64,000 bases of DNA from Cupriavidus necator (GCF_013141915.1 NZ_SROX01000003.1:186001-250000); one strand, 5' to 3'. Positions 53,351 to 62,742 are shown, counted from the stretch's first letter. Notes: a model not told the origin generated them from the letters alone. Numbers and translations are program-made.

Positions 53351-54681
53351 CAGGCCGCTGAAATACCTCCAACGGAAGTCAGCGCGAGGACTGGCTGAAG
53401 CGTTGGTTTGAGGACCCCATCCAACCCCACATTCATGCGCGGCGCAGACACCTTCACCGAGAGTTTGTTCACGATGCGGAGGCTGGAGGATTTCGTGCCG
53501 AAGTCCCATCCGCTGCGCTCGATCCGCACCATGGCCAATCAGGCGCTGGTGAAGATGGACCGGTTGTTCGCGCAGATGTACGAGGCCGATATCAAGGGCG
53601 GCCGGCCAAGCATCGCGCCGGAGAAGTTGCTGCGGGCCATGCTGCTGCAGGTGCTGTACAGCATTCGCTCCGAGCGCCAACTCATGGAGCAGACGCAGTA
53701 CAACCTGCTGTTTCGCTGGTTCATCGGGCTGTCGATGGACGACCCAGTTTGGGTGCCCACGGTCTTCACCAAGAACCGCGAACGGCTGATCAAACATGAT
53801 GCAGTGATCCAGTTCTTCAACGAGGTGTTGGCCATCGCGCAGAAGAAGAACTGGCTGTCGGGTGAGCACTTCAGCGTAGACGGCACGTTGGTTCAGGCGT
53901 GGGCAGGCCACAAGAGTTTCGTGCGCAAGGATGGCGGCGACCAAGACGATAACGACGGCGGCAACTTCAAGGGGCGCAAGCGCAGCAACGAGACGCACGA
54001 GTCCAAGACCGATCCCGATGCCAAGCTGTACCGCAAGGGCAAGACAGCCAGCGAGCTGCGCTACATGGGTCATACCCTGAGCGACAACCGCCACGGCCTG
54101 GTGGTGAGCGCCATGGTGACCAATGCGGACGGACACGCCGAGCGCGAGGCCGCAAAGGTAATGCTCAACGATGCCAGGCAGGTGGTTGAGGACCTGAACG
54201 TGGAAGTAACCGTCGGCGCGGACAAGGGATACGACGCGCAGGAGTTCATTCAGGCCTGCCTGGAAATGAAGGTGACGCCCCACGTGGCGCAGAACACCTC
54301 GGGGCGGCGCTCGGCCGTTCCTGATGCCATTGCCAGCAGCGCCGGTTATGCGGTCTCGCAACAGAAGCGCAAGCTGATCGAACAGGGCTTTGGCTGGGTC
54401 AAGACCGTGGGGCGCATGCGTCAGGTGATGGTGCGCGGCCTGAAGAAGGTCGACCAGATGTTTGTGCTGAGCATGGCCGCCTACAACCTCGTGCGCATGC
54501 GCTCGCTGGGACAAATCCGTCCGCAGTTGCAGTAATCGCGGTAATGAGGCCGGAAATGGGCGTCAAAACGCAGGAAAAGTCGATGCAGGGAGGTCCGACT
54601 TCCGGATTGTGAGAAATAGCGAACCTACCAGCCTTGAGGCGAAGTACTCATCGCTTGCGCGATGAGTACTTCAGCAGCCTG
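53351..54681 (+). mobile_element. Complete IS5-group insertion sequence, 1331 bp
   Basis: Terminal inverted repeats CAGGCCGCTGAAATAC (53351-53366) and, on the other strand, CAGGCTGCTGAAGTAC (54681-54666) differ at two positions. They enclose one intact transposase gene. A strong hairpin AAGTACTCATCGC/GCGATGAGTACTT (about 54643-54672) sits at the right end, overlapping the terminal repeat. It split the ferredoxin-reductase gene. Confidence 0.9.
53408..54535 (+). CDS. IS5-family DDE transposase
   Basis: 375 residues (a second possible start MRGADTFTESLF is ten codons in). DUF772-type N-terminus (LRSIRTMANQALVKMDRLFA, GRPSIAPEKLLRAMLLQVLY). DDE residues: Asp in FSVDGTLVQAW, Asp in VGADKGYDAQEF and Glu in KLIEQGFGWVK. 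The gene is intact and fills the IS, so the element may still be active. Confidence 0.93.
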   Translation: MRTPSNPTFMRGADTFTESLFTMRRLEDFVPKSHPLRSIRTMANQALVKMDRLFAQMYEADIKGGRPSIAPEKLLRAMLLQVLYSIRSERQLMEQTQYNLLFRWFIGLSMDDPVWVPTVFTKNRERLIKHDAVIQFFNEVLAIAQKKNWLSGEHFSVDGTLVQAWAGHKSFVRKDGGDQDDNDGGNFKGRKRSNETHESKTDPDAKLYRKGKTASELRYMGHTLSDNRHGLVVSAMVTNADGHAEREAAKVMLNDARQVVEDLNVEVTVGADKGYDAQEFIQACLEMKVTPHVAQNTSGRRSAVPDAIASSAGYAVSQQKRKLIEQGFGWVKTVGRMRQVMVRGLKKVDQMFVLSMAAYNLVRMRSLGQIRPQLQ

Positions 54682-54892
54682 TTAGGGGAATCATCAGAGA
54701 GCCTCGTGAATCTCGATTGCCAACGCCGGACAGATCCCAGCAGCCAAGCGTGCAGATTTTGTATTGATCGGCCGACGGATCGGCATTCAAAAGAATGACG
54801 ATTCCGTCATCCTTTTGGTCGAACAGATCCGGCGCATTGACGACGCATTGGCCGGAACCGCAGCATTTTTCGGGATAGATTGTGATTTTCAT
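54671..54892 (-). pseudogene. P450-associated [3Fe-4S]-type ferredoxin, frameshifted
   Basis: The first 45 residues are normal: MKITIYPEKCCGSGQCVVNA, PDLFDQKDDGIVILLNADPS. After SADQ the frame reads YKICTLGCWDLS, but a shift of one base gives SARLAAGICPALAIEIHEAL and a stop that overlaps the reductase ATG, just as in copy A. Comparison with copy A (GATCAACACGAATCTGC versus GATCAATACAAAATCTGC) shows one extra A near 54756-54760. The shift removes the last cluster-ligating Cys. It follows the P450 gene by 20 bases. Confidence 0.85.
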
Positions 54893-54912
54893 CGTGATTC
54901 GCCGTAGTGGAT

Positions 54913-56229
54913 TTACCAGCTAACGGGCAGTGCCCTAACACCATACATGAGCGAATCGCTCTTGAACGCGAGGCTCTCGATGGGCACGGCCAGCCGAAGA
55001 TTCGGCAGGCGCTTCAGTAGGGCGGTGAACATGATCTGCATTTCGACTCTGGCGAGAACTTGTCCCATGCACTGATGCGGGCCGTATCCGAATGCGATCT
55101 GTGTCCGGGCATCACGGCGGAGGTCAAAGACGTGGGGATCTTTGAACTGCTCCTGGTCGCGATTTGCGGAAATACTAAGCACGACAACGGGATCACCGGC
55201 TCGGATCAATTGCCCATTCACGACAACGTCCTCCAGTGCGACACGTCGCGTCCCGGACTGTATGACATCCAGGAAGCGTAGCATCTCCTCCACCGCGTTT
55301 GGAACGAGGCTTGGATTCTGGCGAAGCTCTTCCCAGATGTCCGGCCTCTGAAGTAGGAAGAGCACCCCCATCGACGTCGTATTTGCCGTCGTCTCGTGCC
55401 CGGCAATCAGCAGAAGCCTTCCAAGCGAGACCACGTCTGTTTCAGTGATATCGCCCTTCCGTACATGATTAACGATAAGGCGACTGAGGATGTCCTCCCC
55501 GGGGCTTTCGGATCTCTTCGCCACCAGTTCACGCAGGTATTCGCACAACGCTTGATTCGCGGCGCTAGCCTCTTCCCTCGTCGCGGTGCTCGACGTCATG
55601 ATCATCGCCTGTTCTTGGAAGAAGTCGTGATCGTCGTATGGAACACCAAGCAACTCTGAGATAGCCAATGCTGGTGTCGCCAATGTAAAGGCGCTAACCA
55701 GGTCAGAAGGCTGCGGCCCCATCGCAAAATCTTCCAAGAGCTTGTCCACGATGGCCTGAAGTCGCGGCCGCAGATTCTCGATCTTTCGGATCGTGAATTC
55801 GCCGGTCAGCATCCGCCGTTGCTCTGAATGCTTGGGTTCATCCAGGGTAATGAAGGTCCGGTTACTACTCCGAACAACCTTTACTGCGGCGCTGGAAGAG
55901 GGAAATCCCGGATGTGAGACGTCGGAGCTAAAGCGAGAGTCCGACAAGACAGCGCGAACATCGTCATAACGCGTGACAAGCCAAGCGATCTTTCCGTCCC
56001 AAAGCTTACCTTGTGCCAATTCGCCCTTCTGTTGCATCTGGAAGAACACCGGCGGCGGCGCCAAGGGATCTACGCGCTTAGGGGGGAAATCTGGGATTCC
56101 GCCGCTGTCGCCCTCAGCGTGAAAAGGACACGCTGATTTCGGCTCGTTCGCAGCCGCATCAAAAGGACAGCGCCCTTCTACCGCGGAAGATGGGTTGGAG
56201 GAAGGGGTGGGAGCAGGCGACTCCGTCAT
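54913..56229 (-). CDS. Cytochrome P450 monooxygenase
   Basis: 438 residues, class I bacterial type. I-helix oxygen-binding motif AGHETT at residues 276-281, K-helix ExxR (Glu315-Arg318), and heme loop FGYGPHQCMG with Cys387. The N-terminus carries two CPF-type motifs (RCPFDA and ACPFHA), unusual for a P450 and possibly a vestigial linker. With the downstream ferredoxin and ferredoxin reductase it would have formed a three-component hydroxylase; both partners are damaged here, so activity would need electron carriers from elsewhere. Confidence 0.95.
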   Translation of the reverse strand: MTESPAPTPSSNPSSAVEGRCPFDAAANEPKSACPFHAEGDSGGIPDFPPKRVDPLAPPPVFFQMQQKGELAQGKLWDGKIAWLVTRYDDVRAVLSDSRFSSDVSHPGFPSSSAAVKVVRSSNRTFITLDEPKHSEQRRMLTGEFTIRKIENLRPRLQAIVDKLLEDFAMGPQPSDLVSAFTLATPALAISELLGVPYDDHDFFQEQAMIMTSSTATREEASAANQALCEYLRELVAKRSESPGEDILSRLIVNHVRKGDITETDVVSLGRLLLIAGHETTANTTSMGVLFLLQRPDIWEELRQNPSLVPNAVEEMLRFLDVIQSGTRRVALEDVVVNGQLIRAGDPVVVLSISANRDQEQFKDPHVFDLRRDARTQIAFGYGPHQCMGQVLARVEMQIMFTALLKRLPNLRLAVPIESLAFKSDSLMYGVRALPVSW

Positions 56230-56334
56230 GGAAATATCTCCGAGGGCGATTGGTGGCTAATGTTAGGTAGCCTACCTATGTGGCGCAAAGGGGGTTTACC
56301 CTCAACAACAGAATCGAAGGTCGACCCGTAGACA

Positions 56335-56712
56335 TCAGAAGAAAGCGGAGAACCCATATGTGGCGATATGCCCGCCGACGTTGGAGTGCTTGCCCGCCCG
56401 CAACACCATCGCCATGGCATTCCAGCGCGCCATGGCGGCCAGTCGGCGCTCGATCGAGGTGTCGCCTGGGTACGGCTGCTCGCCCGATTCGGCAATCGTA
56501 TTGACGTAGGGCGTCGTGATTGCGCCATGGAAATCCCCGTGTCGGGCCGCGTCCGATTCATGCAGGCGGCCGATCAGGTAGTGGGCGCGTTCGCGGCCTT
56601 CCACTTCGGTCACGGCGGCCAGGGCCTCAATCCATTCCTGGGTTTCCTGCGGGTCCACATCCAGCGGCAATACGTGTAGCGGCAACACCGGGGCATTCAT
56701 CTCTGTCTCCAT
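56335..56712 (-). pseudogene. aceE (pyruvate dehydrogenase E1) N-terminal fragment
   Basis: About 115 residues matching the start of the homodimeric E1 component: LDVDPQETQEWIEALAAVTE, VEGRERAHYLIGRLHESDAA, TTPYVNTIAESGEQPYPGDT, RWNAMAMVLRA, VGGHIATYGFSA. The full protein has about 890 residues; the remainder is missing after about 56340. It is transcribed divergently from the marR gene, so this looks like a relic of an aceE-MarR locus carried along with the regulator. Confidence 0.85.
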
Positions 56713-56779
56713 GGGATTGACGGGGCTTCGGTTCGCATCAGGCCCGGTCGGATAGGCGTGGCCATTGCGCTTCAAATGA

Positions 56780-56838
56780 ATTGCAGTTGCAATCGTCTGG
56801 GCATTGTGAGCGCTCTGCGGCATAATTGCAACTGCAAC
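56780..56838. promoter_or_regulatory. Two MarR-type operators between aceE fragment and marR
   Basis: ATTGCAGTTGCAAT (56780-56793) is a perfect 6-2-6 palindrome and ATTGCAACTGCAAC (56825-56838) a near copy; centres are 45 bp apart. Both lie in the divergent gap directly before marR and are the natural binding sites for its product. Confidence 0.75.
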
Positions 56839-56851
56839 TATTGGAGATACC

Positions 56852-57295
56852 ATGTCGACTGAGAAGCCGGATTTGTGGTTTTCGTTTGTACGGTCGCACC
56901 GGGCCTTGATACGTGAGGTGGATCGGCGTCTTGCCGAGGCTGGACTGCCAGTCTACGCGTGGTACGACGTGCTGTGGGGGATTGAAAGCGGGCCGGAGGA
57001 AAGCCGCCGGATGCATGAGCTGGCCGATGTGCTTGCCATCGAGCGGTACAACCTGACTCGCCTGATTGACCGGCTGGAGCGTGAAGAACTGGTGACCCGT
57101 ATCCGGTCAGAGGAAGACGGCCGCGCCGCGTTCGTGTCCGTCACACGGCAAGGTAAGGCCTTGCGCAAGAAGATGTGGGGCATCTACGAGGCGGCGGTCA
57201 AAGAACTGTTTCTGGCCGAGTTCCGGCCGGAAGACATCGGGCGATTTTCTCGTGCGCTGGATGCGGCGGCAGCCAAAGCGGGGTGGCCGAAATAG
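56852..57295 (+). CDS. MarR-family transcriptional regulator
   Basis: 147 residues, typical size. Helical N-terminus (FSFVRSHRALIREVDRRLAE), winged helix (MHELADVLAIERYNLTRLID, RLEREELVTRIRSEEDGRAA) with the DGR wing, and C-terminal dimerisation helices. A GGAG precedes the ATG. Likely represses itself and the divergent aceE-type gene through the two palindromes. Confidence 0.9.
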   Translation: MSTEKPDLWFSFVRSHRALIREVDRRLAEAGLPVYAWYDVLWGIESGPEESRRMHELADVLAIERYNLTRLIDRLEREELVTRIRSEEDGRAAFVSVTRQGKALRKKMWGIYEAAVKELFLAEFRPEDIGRFSRALDAAAAKAGWPK

Positions 57296-57652
57296 GTTCG
57301 AACTCCCTTTTCGTGCGGTGACGCTTCTGGCTCGCGCCGGAGGGGACGAATGTGTCCGCTTTTTGGGACACGTTCGACTTAGTTGGCAACGGCGGTACCC
57401 TGACGCCTCAATCAAAGGTCAGTGGCATGACCGGCGCTTACCGACCCACCCTAAGCGGACATCAGGATGGAGCAGAGACTGATATCCATTAGGCGCCCCG
57501 CATGACTGAAGAATTCCCTCAGAACGTTGTCTGCAGCGCTTCATTTAATAGCTGGACAACGTATGCTTCGACCGCTTTGTGCCCGGTGAGGGCCTAGCTA
57601 GAGCGACGGCTGAGTTCCGTCCGTAGCGACAAAACGTAGTTTGGCTCACCAA
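57296..57652. other. Gap without recognisable gene
   Basis: About 360 bases between marR and the LacI gene on opposite strands. No supported open frame, repeat or terminator seen. Confidence 0.5.
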
Positions 57653-58672
57653 CTATCGGGGCGGCGCCGTACTTTCGCGAACTACAAGGTCAGGCTCGAA
57701 CTCGGTCTGATTGCGTTTGGACCCGCCTTCAATCTGATCAACCAGGTTACGAGAAGTAAGTTCGCCAATCAGAACGGGATTCGAGTGTACGGTCGTGAGT
57801 GCGGGCGTCATCAGTTCCGCCATCTGCCAGTCGCCGAAGCCTGAAACTGAGATGTCGCTCGGAACCGATAGTCCCAATGTGCGGCACTCCGCGATCGCTG
57901 CCACAGCAACGAAGTCATTGATGCATATCAGGGCAGTCGGCTGTTCCTGATGCGGCAGCGAGTCATTACGCTCGAGACAGGTCCGAACCGCTTGCCGGAC
58001 GGCAGATGCTTCGTACGGTGTCGGGAGAATGCGGTCGTCGGGTATCGAAATGCCGTTCTCACTGAGGACGTCTTGGATGCCCAGAAGTCGTTGAGAGGAG
58101 AGAAATTGAGTCTCTAGTGGCCCTGGGAGGACGGCAAACTTTCGATGTCCCTGTTTGACCAAATAGCTCGTCAACCTGCGCATCGCCAAGCGATTGTCAT
58201 ATCCCACCGTGGGATGCATACCCTCACGATCGACGGCCCACATTAGGACATACGGAATGGCATGCTTGTGGATTAGCGAGAAGACGTCAGGGTGATGCTG
58301 TGACCCGATAATGGCGATTCCGTCGACTCTGCGCTCCAAAAGCGCGCGCGCGCAGCGTAGTTCTGTCTCACTGTCGTCCCGGTGGCACGTCAATAAAACG
58401 GTGTATCCGAGCCGATCGAGCTGCGCCTCTAAGGTATCGACCGCTTTCGCGTAAAGCTCGTTCATCAGTGTCGGCGCAATGATGCCGACCGATCGCGTGC
58501 GCCCTTGACGCAGGTCCCGAGCCGAGGAAGACGGGACGTAGTTGAGGCTTGCGATGGCGTTCTGCACGCGCTCCAGCGTGTCAGGTCGCAGCCGATCCGG
58601 CGATGTCAGTGCACGGGAGACTGTTGCCGAGGAAACGCCGGCGAGGAGGGCGACTTGCTTGACATTCACCAT
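57653..58672 (-). CDS. LacI-family regulator, copy B
   Basis: 339 residues, near-identical to copy A at 38012-39031. Helix-turn-helix VKQVALLAGVSSATVSRALT; hinge helix differs (YVPSSSARDLRQGRTRSVGI against YVPFSAARELRQ). Effector domain with TVGYDNRLAMRRLTSYLVKQ and ICINDFVAVAAIAECRTLGL. It is the last gene of the leftward FAD-oxidase operon, separated from the TctC gene by about 130 bases, and probably represses the operon through the AATCGATT operators near 62.8 kb. Confidence 0.94.
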   Translation of the reverse strand: MVNVKQVALLAGVSSATVSRALTSPDRLRPDTLERVQNAIASLNYVPSSSARDLRQGRTRSVGIIAPTLMNELYAKAVDTLEAQLDRLGYTVLLTCHRDDSETELRCARALLERRVDGIAIIGSQHHPDVFSLIHKHAIPYVLMWAVDREGMHPTVGYDNRLAMRRLTSYLVKQGHRKFAVLPGPLETQFLSSQRLLGIQDVLSENGISIPDDRILPTPYEASAVRQAVRTCLERNDSLPHQEQPTALICINDFVAVAAIAECRTLGLSVPSDISVSGFGDWQMAELMTPALTTVHSNPVLIGELTSRNLVDQIEGGSKRNQTEFEPDLVVRESTAPPR

Positions 58673-58801
58673 ATCGGATCAGCGGTTATCTTCAGCCTGG
58701 GATATCGGCCGACTGCCGTCATTGTAACGACCTTGGTAGTCCACAGGCAGTTTCCGTCGTCGGGGGGTATCCCGACGACGGACCGGCATTCCCGGTGAGG
58801 G

Positions 58802-59788
58802 CTAGTCGAGCCGGACCTTTGCTGAATCAGCCACGCGCTTCCATTTCGTAACTTCGGTGCGCAGAAACGCATCGAATGCTTCCGGGGTGCCGCCTGCGAT
58901 CTGCGCGCCTTGAGCCATCAGCTTGTCGCGGACCTCCGGATCCTGAAGGGCTTTGTTGAACTGGCTGTTCATCTTAGCAACGATGGCTGGTGAGGTCCCG
59001 GTCGGCACCATAAATCCACCCCAAGAAACGGCTTCGTATCCGCTTATCCCGAGCGCTTCATCTACCGTCGGCACATCGGGCAGTGCCGGCAATCGAGTCT
59101 TGCTCGTGACCGCAAGAGCCCTGAGTTTTCCACTCTTGACATGTGGCATTCCAGCAAGCGCGGTGGGAAGGGCAACATTGATCTGCTGACCGAGCACGTC
59201 TGTGAGCGAAGGCGCGTCTCCCTTATAGGGAACGTGGTTCATCTTGACGCCAGCCATGGTACTAAGGAGTTCCCCGGCCAGATGGCTGCCCGAACCGTTG
59301 CCTGCAGATCCAAAGGTAATCTGTCCTGGCTTGGCCTTTGCTAATGAGACCAGTTGGCGCAGGTCCTTCACCGGCGAATTTGCTGCCGTGACGATAATGA
59401 GCGGCACCTTTGTCACCAAGACAACTGGCGTAAAGTCTTTCAGCGTGTCATAAGGAAGTCTCCCGTATACGGCCGGGTTGATGGCATTCGGCCCAAGGTT
59501 GGCCATCAGCACGGTGTAGCCGTCAGGCTGCGCCTTCGCAACGGCTTCATTAGCGATGATGCCGTTTGCGCCAGGCCGGTTCTCCACAACAACAGACTCT
59601 CCCCATGCCTGGCTAAGCTTAGCGCTTAGGAGCCTGGCGGTCACGTCTGAGGCGCCGCCAGGGGGATAGGGAAGAACGACCCGAATCGGCTGGACCGGCC
59701 ATTCCTTAGCGTGGGCGGCGGCCAGACCGATGGTCAGTGTCACTCCGCAAACGGCTAATGCCCCCGCAATTCGTAGCAATCGATGCAT
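58802..59788 (-). CDS. TctC/Bug-family periplasmic binding protein, copy B (intact)
   Basis: 328 residues with signal peptide (LAVCGVTLTIGLAAAHA). Family motifs WPVQPIRVVLPYPPGGASDV, VENRPGANGIIANEAVAKAQ, TFGSAGNGSGSHLAGELLST, DVPTVDEALGISGYE. Middle gene of the operon. Its C-terminal two thirds are duplicated, truncated, at 39156-39776. Confidence 0.94.
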   Translation of the reverse strand: MHRLLRIAGALAVCGVTLTIGLAAAHAKEWPVQPIRVVLPYPPGGASDVTARLLSAKLSQAWGESVVVENRPGANGIIANEAVAKAQPDGYTVLMANLGPNAINPAVYGRLPYDTLKDFTPVVLVTKVPLIIVTAANSPVKDLRQLVSLAKAKPGQITFGSAGNGSGSHLAGELLSTMAGVKMNHVPYKGDAPSLTDVLGQQINVALPTALAGMPHVKSGKLRALAVTSKTRLPALPDVPTVDEALGISGYEAVSWGGFMVPTGTSPAIVAKMNSQFNKALQDPEVRDKLMAQGAQIAGGTPEAFDAFLRTEVTKWKRVADSAKVRLD

Positions 59789-59846
59789 GTCTGTCTCCTT
59801 TGAACGTGATCTTTATGGTGATCACTGTGGTCGGGCGGATTACACG

Positions 59847-61070
59847 TCAGATCGTCCCATCGCGGCGCATTGCCTCAATTTGCTCCACAGACTTCCCGAG
59901 CTCATTTTTCAGGATGGTTTCAGTGTGTTCGCCCAGCGCTGGGGGCGCGCGAAGGTAGTCGATACTGCTGCGAGAGAACTTGATAGGGTTCGCAACCTGG
60001 GGCGCGCTTGCACCGCTGCTGTGGGGCAAAGAGAAAACCATTTCACGCGCCCGGATATGGGGATCCTCCAGTGCTTCTGGAATGCTCTGGATCGGGCCAC
60101 AAGGTACGCCGACCGATTCCAGCAGTTTGAGCCACGTGTCTCTCTCTTCTTCTTCAAAGCGAGCCGAGAGCACCTCCACAAGACTTTCACGGTTCTTTAG
60201 ACGATCCGCATTGCGTCGATAGCGGTCATCATCCGGAAGATTGATTAAACCCAGCGCTTCGCACATGGCTCGGAACTGCCGGTCATTACCGACTGCTACG
60301 ATCAGAGAGCCATCGCTTGCAGGGAATGACTGATAGGGTGCGAGATTGGGGTGCGCGTTGCCCCAACGACGCGGGTGGCTCCCGCCCACCAAATAGTTCG
60401 AGGCCTGGTTTGCCAGCCACGCCACCTGCGTATCCAGCAGGCTCATATCGACGTACTGCCCGCGGCCACTGCCGACTCGCTCAAATAGCGCGCTGACAAT
60501 TGCAACGCTTGCATACATGCCAGTCATCAAGTCCGATATGGGCACCCCGCATTTTTGCGGGCCGCCACCGGGGACGCCGTCGCGCTCGCCTGTGATGCTC
60601 ATCAGCCCGCCCATGGCTTGCACCACGAAATCGTATCCAGCCCGCTTGCGGTATGGGCCCGTCTGCCCGAAGCCGGTGATGGAGCAGTAGACGAGCCGAG
60701 GATTGATCTCACTCAGGGTCTTGAAGTCCAACCCGTAACGTTGCATATCGCCGAACTTGTAGTTCTCAACGAAGACGTCGCAATCTTTGACTAGCTCGTG
60801 CAGCAAATCCTGACCGACCTTGCTGCTGACATCCAGAGTGATCGAACGCTTCCCGCGATTGGCGCAAAGGAAGTACGCCGACTCTTCCGTCGTCGTGCCA
60901 TCCTCACGAGTAAGGAAAGGCGGGCCCCAAGCTCGCGTGTCATCGCCGGTGCCGGGACGCTCAACCTTCATCACGTCAGCGCCCAGGTCGGACAATAGTT
61001 GCGTGCTCCAGGGTCCAGCAAGGATCCGGCTCAAGTCTAGGACCTTGATACCTGCAAGGGGGCCTGCCAT
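59847..61070 (-). CDS. Class III (CaiB/BaiF) acyl-CoA transferase, second
   Basis: 407 residues: IKVLDLSRILAGPWSTQLLS, GADVMKVERPGTGDDTR, CANRGKRSITLDVSS, PRLVYCSITGFGQTGPYRKR, AGYDFVVQAMGGLMSITGER and GNAHPNLAPYQSF. Similar throughout to the enzyme at 47341-48618 but clearly a different gene. It follows the FAD-oxidase by 34 bases, suggesting its product or a derived acid is CoA-activated. Confidence 0.94.
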   Translation of the reverse strand: MAGPLAGIKVLDLSRILAGPWSTQLLSDLGADVMKVERPGTGDDTRAWGPPFLTREDGTTTEESAYFLCANRGKRSITLDVSSKVGQDLLHELVKDCDVFVENYKFGDMQRYGLDFKTLSEINPRLVYCSITGFGQTGPYRKRAGYDFVVQAMGGLMSITGERDGVPGGGPQKCGVPISDLMTGMYASVAIVSALFERVGSGRGQYVDMSLLDTQVAWLANQASNYLVGGSHPRRWGNAHPNLAPYQSFPASDGSLIVAVGNDRQFRAMCEALGLINLPDDDRYRRNADRLKNRESLVEVLSARFEEEERDTWLKLLESVGVPCGPIQSIPEALEDPHIRAREMVFSLPHSSGASAPQVANPIKFSRSSIDYLRAPPALGEHTETILKNELGKSVEQIEAMRRDGTI

Positions 61071-61104
61071 ATCTCCTACTCCTCTTTTTTGAGTTTCTAA
61101 CTAA

Positions 61105-62709
61105 TTAGCTCGGGTCGAACAGCACGCCAGGGTTCAAGACCTGGTGCGGATCAAAGGCCTGCTTGGCGGCCTTTAGCGCGGTGCAGAACAGCTCCGGCCG
61201 TTCCTTGTCGTACCAAGGGCGATGGTCCCGACCAAGCGCATGGTGGTGGGTCACCGTACCGCCTGCGTCCACCATGGCTTGCTCTCCAATGCGTTTGATC
61301 GCTTGGAACTGCTCGGGCAATCGAGCCTTATCGCCATAGGCAAACCACGTGAAATATGGCGCAGGGCCATCAGGGTAGAGGTGGGTAAAGCGGCAAGTCA
61401 CCGAACCCGGGCGGCCGGTAACTTCGCGAATGGCCCGATGCGTTTCTGCCTTGACGTGCGCGTGAAGAGCGGCGAACTTGTCCCACGTGCACGCGGTTTC
61501 CATGGTCTCGCGCATGACGCCGCGAGCAATGGCGTACTCGCGCAGGTATGGGCCGCGCAGGAACTTGTTTCGCCAGCTCGATGTCGCAGCGTCCGCACCA
61601 CCTTGGTTTCCGCTGACCGGATCATCGTCCCATTCGCCGCCGCACTCCGCGCAAATTTCCAGTGCTCGCTTCAGGCGTGCCTCGACCGGGTGGTCGGCGG
61701 ACTCGAATCCCAGCACGAGAATGTCATAGCTGCCGTCGCTCGAACCCGTGTACAAGGCTTCTTCGCGTTCCACAAGGCGGGCATTGGCAGGGTTCAGTCC
61801 AGATTGAGACAGTACCCGTGTGGCCTCGACAGCGCGCGCATAGTCACGGAAACGTACGGTCACCTGCTTGCGGAAGACCGGCCGGCGGTGAAGCTTGACC
61901 CACGCCTCGGTAATGATGCCCAGTGCGCCTTCGGAGCCGAGGAAAAGTCGATCCGGATTGGGTCCCGAACCCGATACCGGGAAACGTCGGGATTCAATGG
62001 CACCCTGGGGCGTTACCACTCGCATGCTCTCGACGTGGTCGTCGATCTGAGTGAACGCGGTCGCAAAGTGGCCTGCTGCTCGCGTTGCGATCCAACCCCC
62101 CAGTGACGAGAACTCCCACGCTTGCAGGAAGAATCGCATGGTCAGGCCGGTGGGCTTGAGCTGTCGTTCCAGCTCCGGGCCAAGGACGCCCGCTTGAATG
62201 CGCGCGGCCTGCGATGTTTGGTCTACCTCCAGCACTTTGTTGAAGTGCTTCATGTCGATGGACACCACGCCACGGTAACGATCGTGCTCGGGCGGATTCA
62301 CGCCGGCCACGACGCTGGTGCCGCCGCCGTACGGAACTGCAGCAACGTTCTGGCGCCCGCACCAGTCGAACAGGTCCACGATGTCCTGCTCAGTGCGCGG
62401 GTAGGCGATGACGTCCGGCGGGTTGGAAAATTCCCGGCGCATTGCGCGCGCAACATCCATGGTGCCCGCGCCGTAGGTGTGATACAGGCGGTCGTAATGA
62501 TCGCTTGTGCAGATTTCGCGAAGCGACGCGGGCAGCTGTACGCGAGGTTTGCGCAGCGAAATTTCTTCGGGCGTCGGAAAAGGTGTCGCTTCGAAGTGCT
62601 CGACACCCAGCAAGCGTGTCCACGCTGCCTCGAACTCCCGGATTTCGTCCGGCGTGACGGTGTCACCCTCATAGCCCCACCCGTAAAACTTACGACGACG
62701 TTCCTGCAT
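61105..62709 (-). CDS. FAD-binding oxidase, alkylglycerone-phosphate-synthase-like
   Basis: 534 residues. The VAO/PCMH FAD-binding domain is seen in DVIAYPRTEQDIVDLFDWCG and PYGGGTSVVAGVNPP, and ASSLGG-type segment FSSLGGWIATRAAGHFAT. The C-terminal domain contains GTVTHHHALGRDHRPW, the His-rich loop of the AGPS branch, and FDPHQVLNPGVLFDP. The ATG at 62709 is preceded by a strong GGAGG. It is the first gene of the LacI-type operon and probably oxidises an alcohol or C-H bond of the pathway substrate; the substrate is unknown. Confidence 0.92.
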   Translation of the reverse strand: MQERRRKFYGWGYEGDTVTPDEIREFEAAWTRLLGVEHFEATPFPTPEEISLRKPRVQLPASLREICTSDHYDRLYHTYGAGTMDVARAMRREFSNPPDVIAYPRTEQDIVDLFDWCGRQNVAAVPYGGGTSVVAGVNPPEHDRYRGVVSIDMKHFNKVLEVDQTSQAARIQAGVLGPELERQLKPTGLTMRFFLQAWEFSSLGGWIATRAAGHFATAFTQIDDHVESMRVVTPQGAIESRRFPVSGSGPNPDRLFLGSEGALGIITEAWVKLHRRPVFRKQVTVRFRDYARAVEATRVLSQSGLNPANARLVEREEALYTGSSDGSYDILVLGFESADHPVEARLKRALEICAECGGEWDDDPVSGNQGGADAATSSWRNKFLRGPYLREYAIARGVMRETMETACTWDKFAALHAHVKAETHRAIREVTGRPGSVTCRFTHLYPDGPAPYFTWFAYGDKARLPEQFQAIKRIGEQAMVDAGGTVTHHHALGRDHRPWYDKERPELFCTALKAAKQAFDPHQVLNPGVLFDPS

Positions 62710-62730
62710 TGTTGCCTCCTGTGTGATGTG

Positions 62731-62742
62731 GTAATCGATTAC
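62731..62742. promoter_or_regulatory. LacI-type operator O1 in the FAD-oxidase leader
   Basis: GTAATCGATTAC is a perfect 12-bp palindrome with a central CG, the LacI-family hallmark. It lies 22 bases upstream of the FAD-oxidase start. GTTACGGTAAC just beyond (62747-62757) is a further short palindrome. Confidence 0.8.

Larger units (their letters stand above)
53347..54685. repeat. Target-site duplication TTAG flanking the IS
   Basis: TTAG at 53347-53350 and at 54682-54685 directly flank the inverted repeats. A 4-bp YTAR duplication is the hallmark of the IS5 group. Confidence 0.85.

Noticed and set aside
53336..54514. 392-codon minus-strand frame across the IS
   Set aside because: Antisense to the intact IS5 transposase; His/Leu-rich shadow.
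54643..54672. Strong hairpin considered as a transcription terminator
   Set aside because: It overlaps the IS right inverted repeat and has no T-run, so it is more likely part of the IS end.
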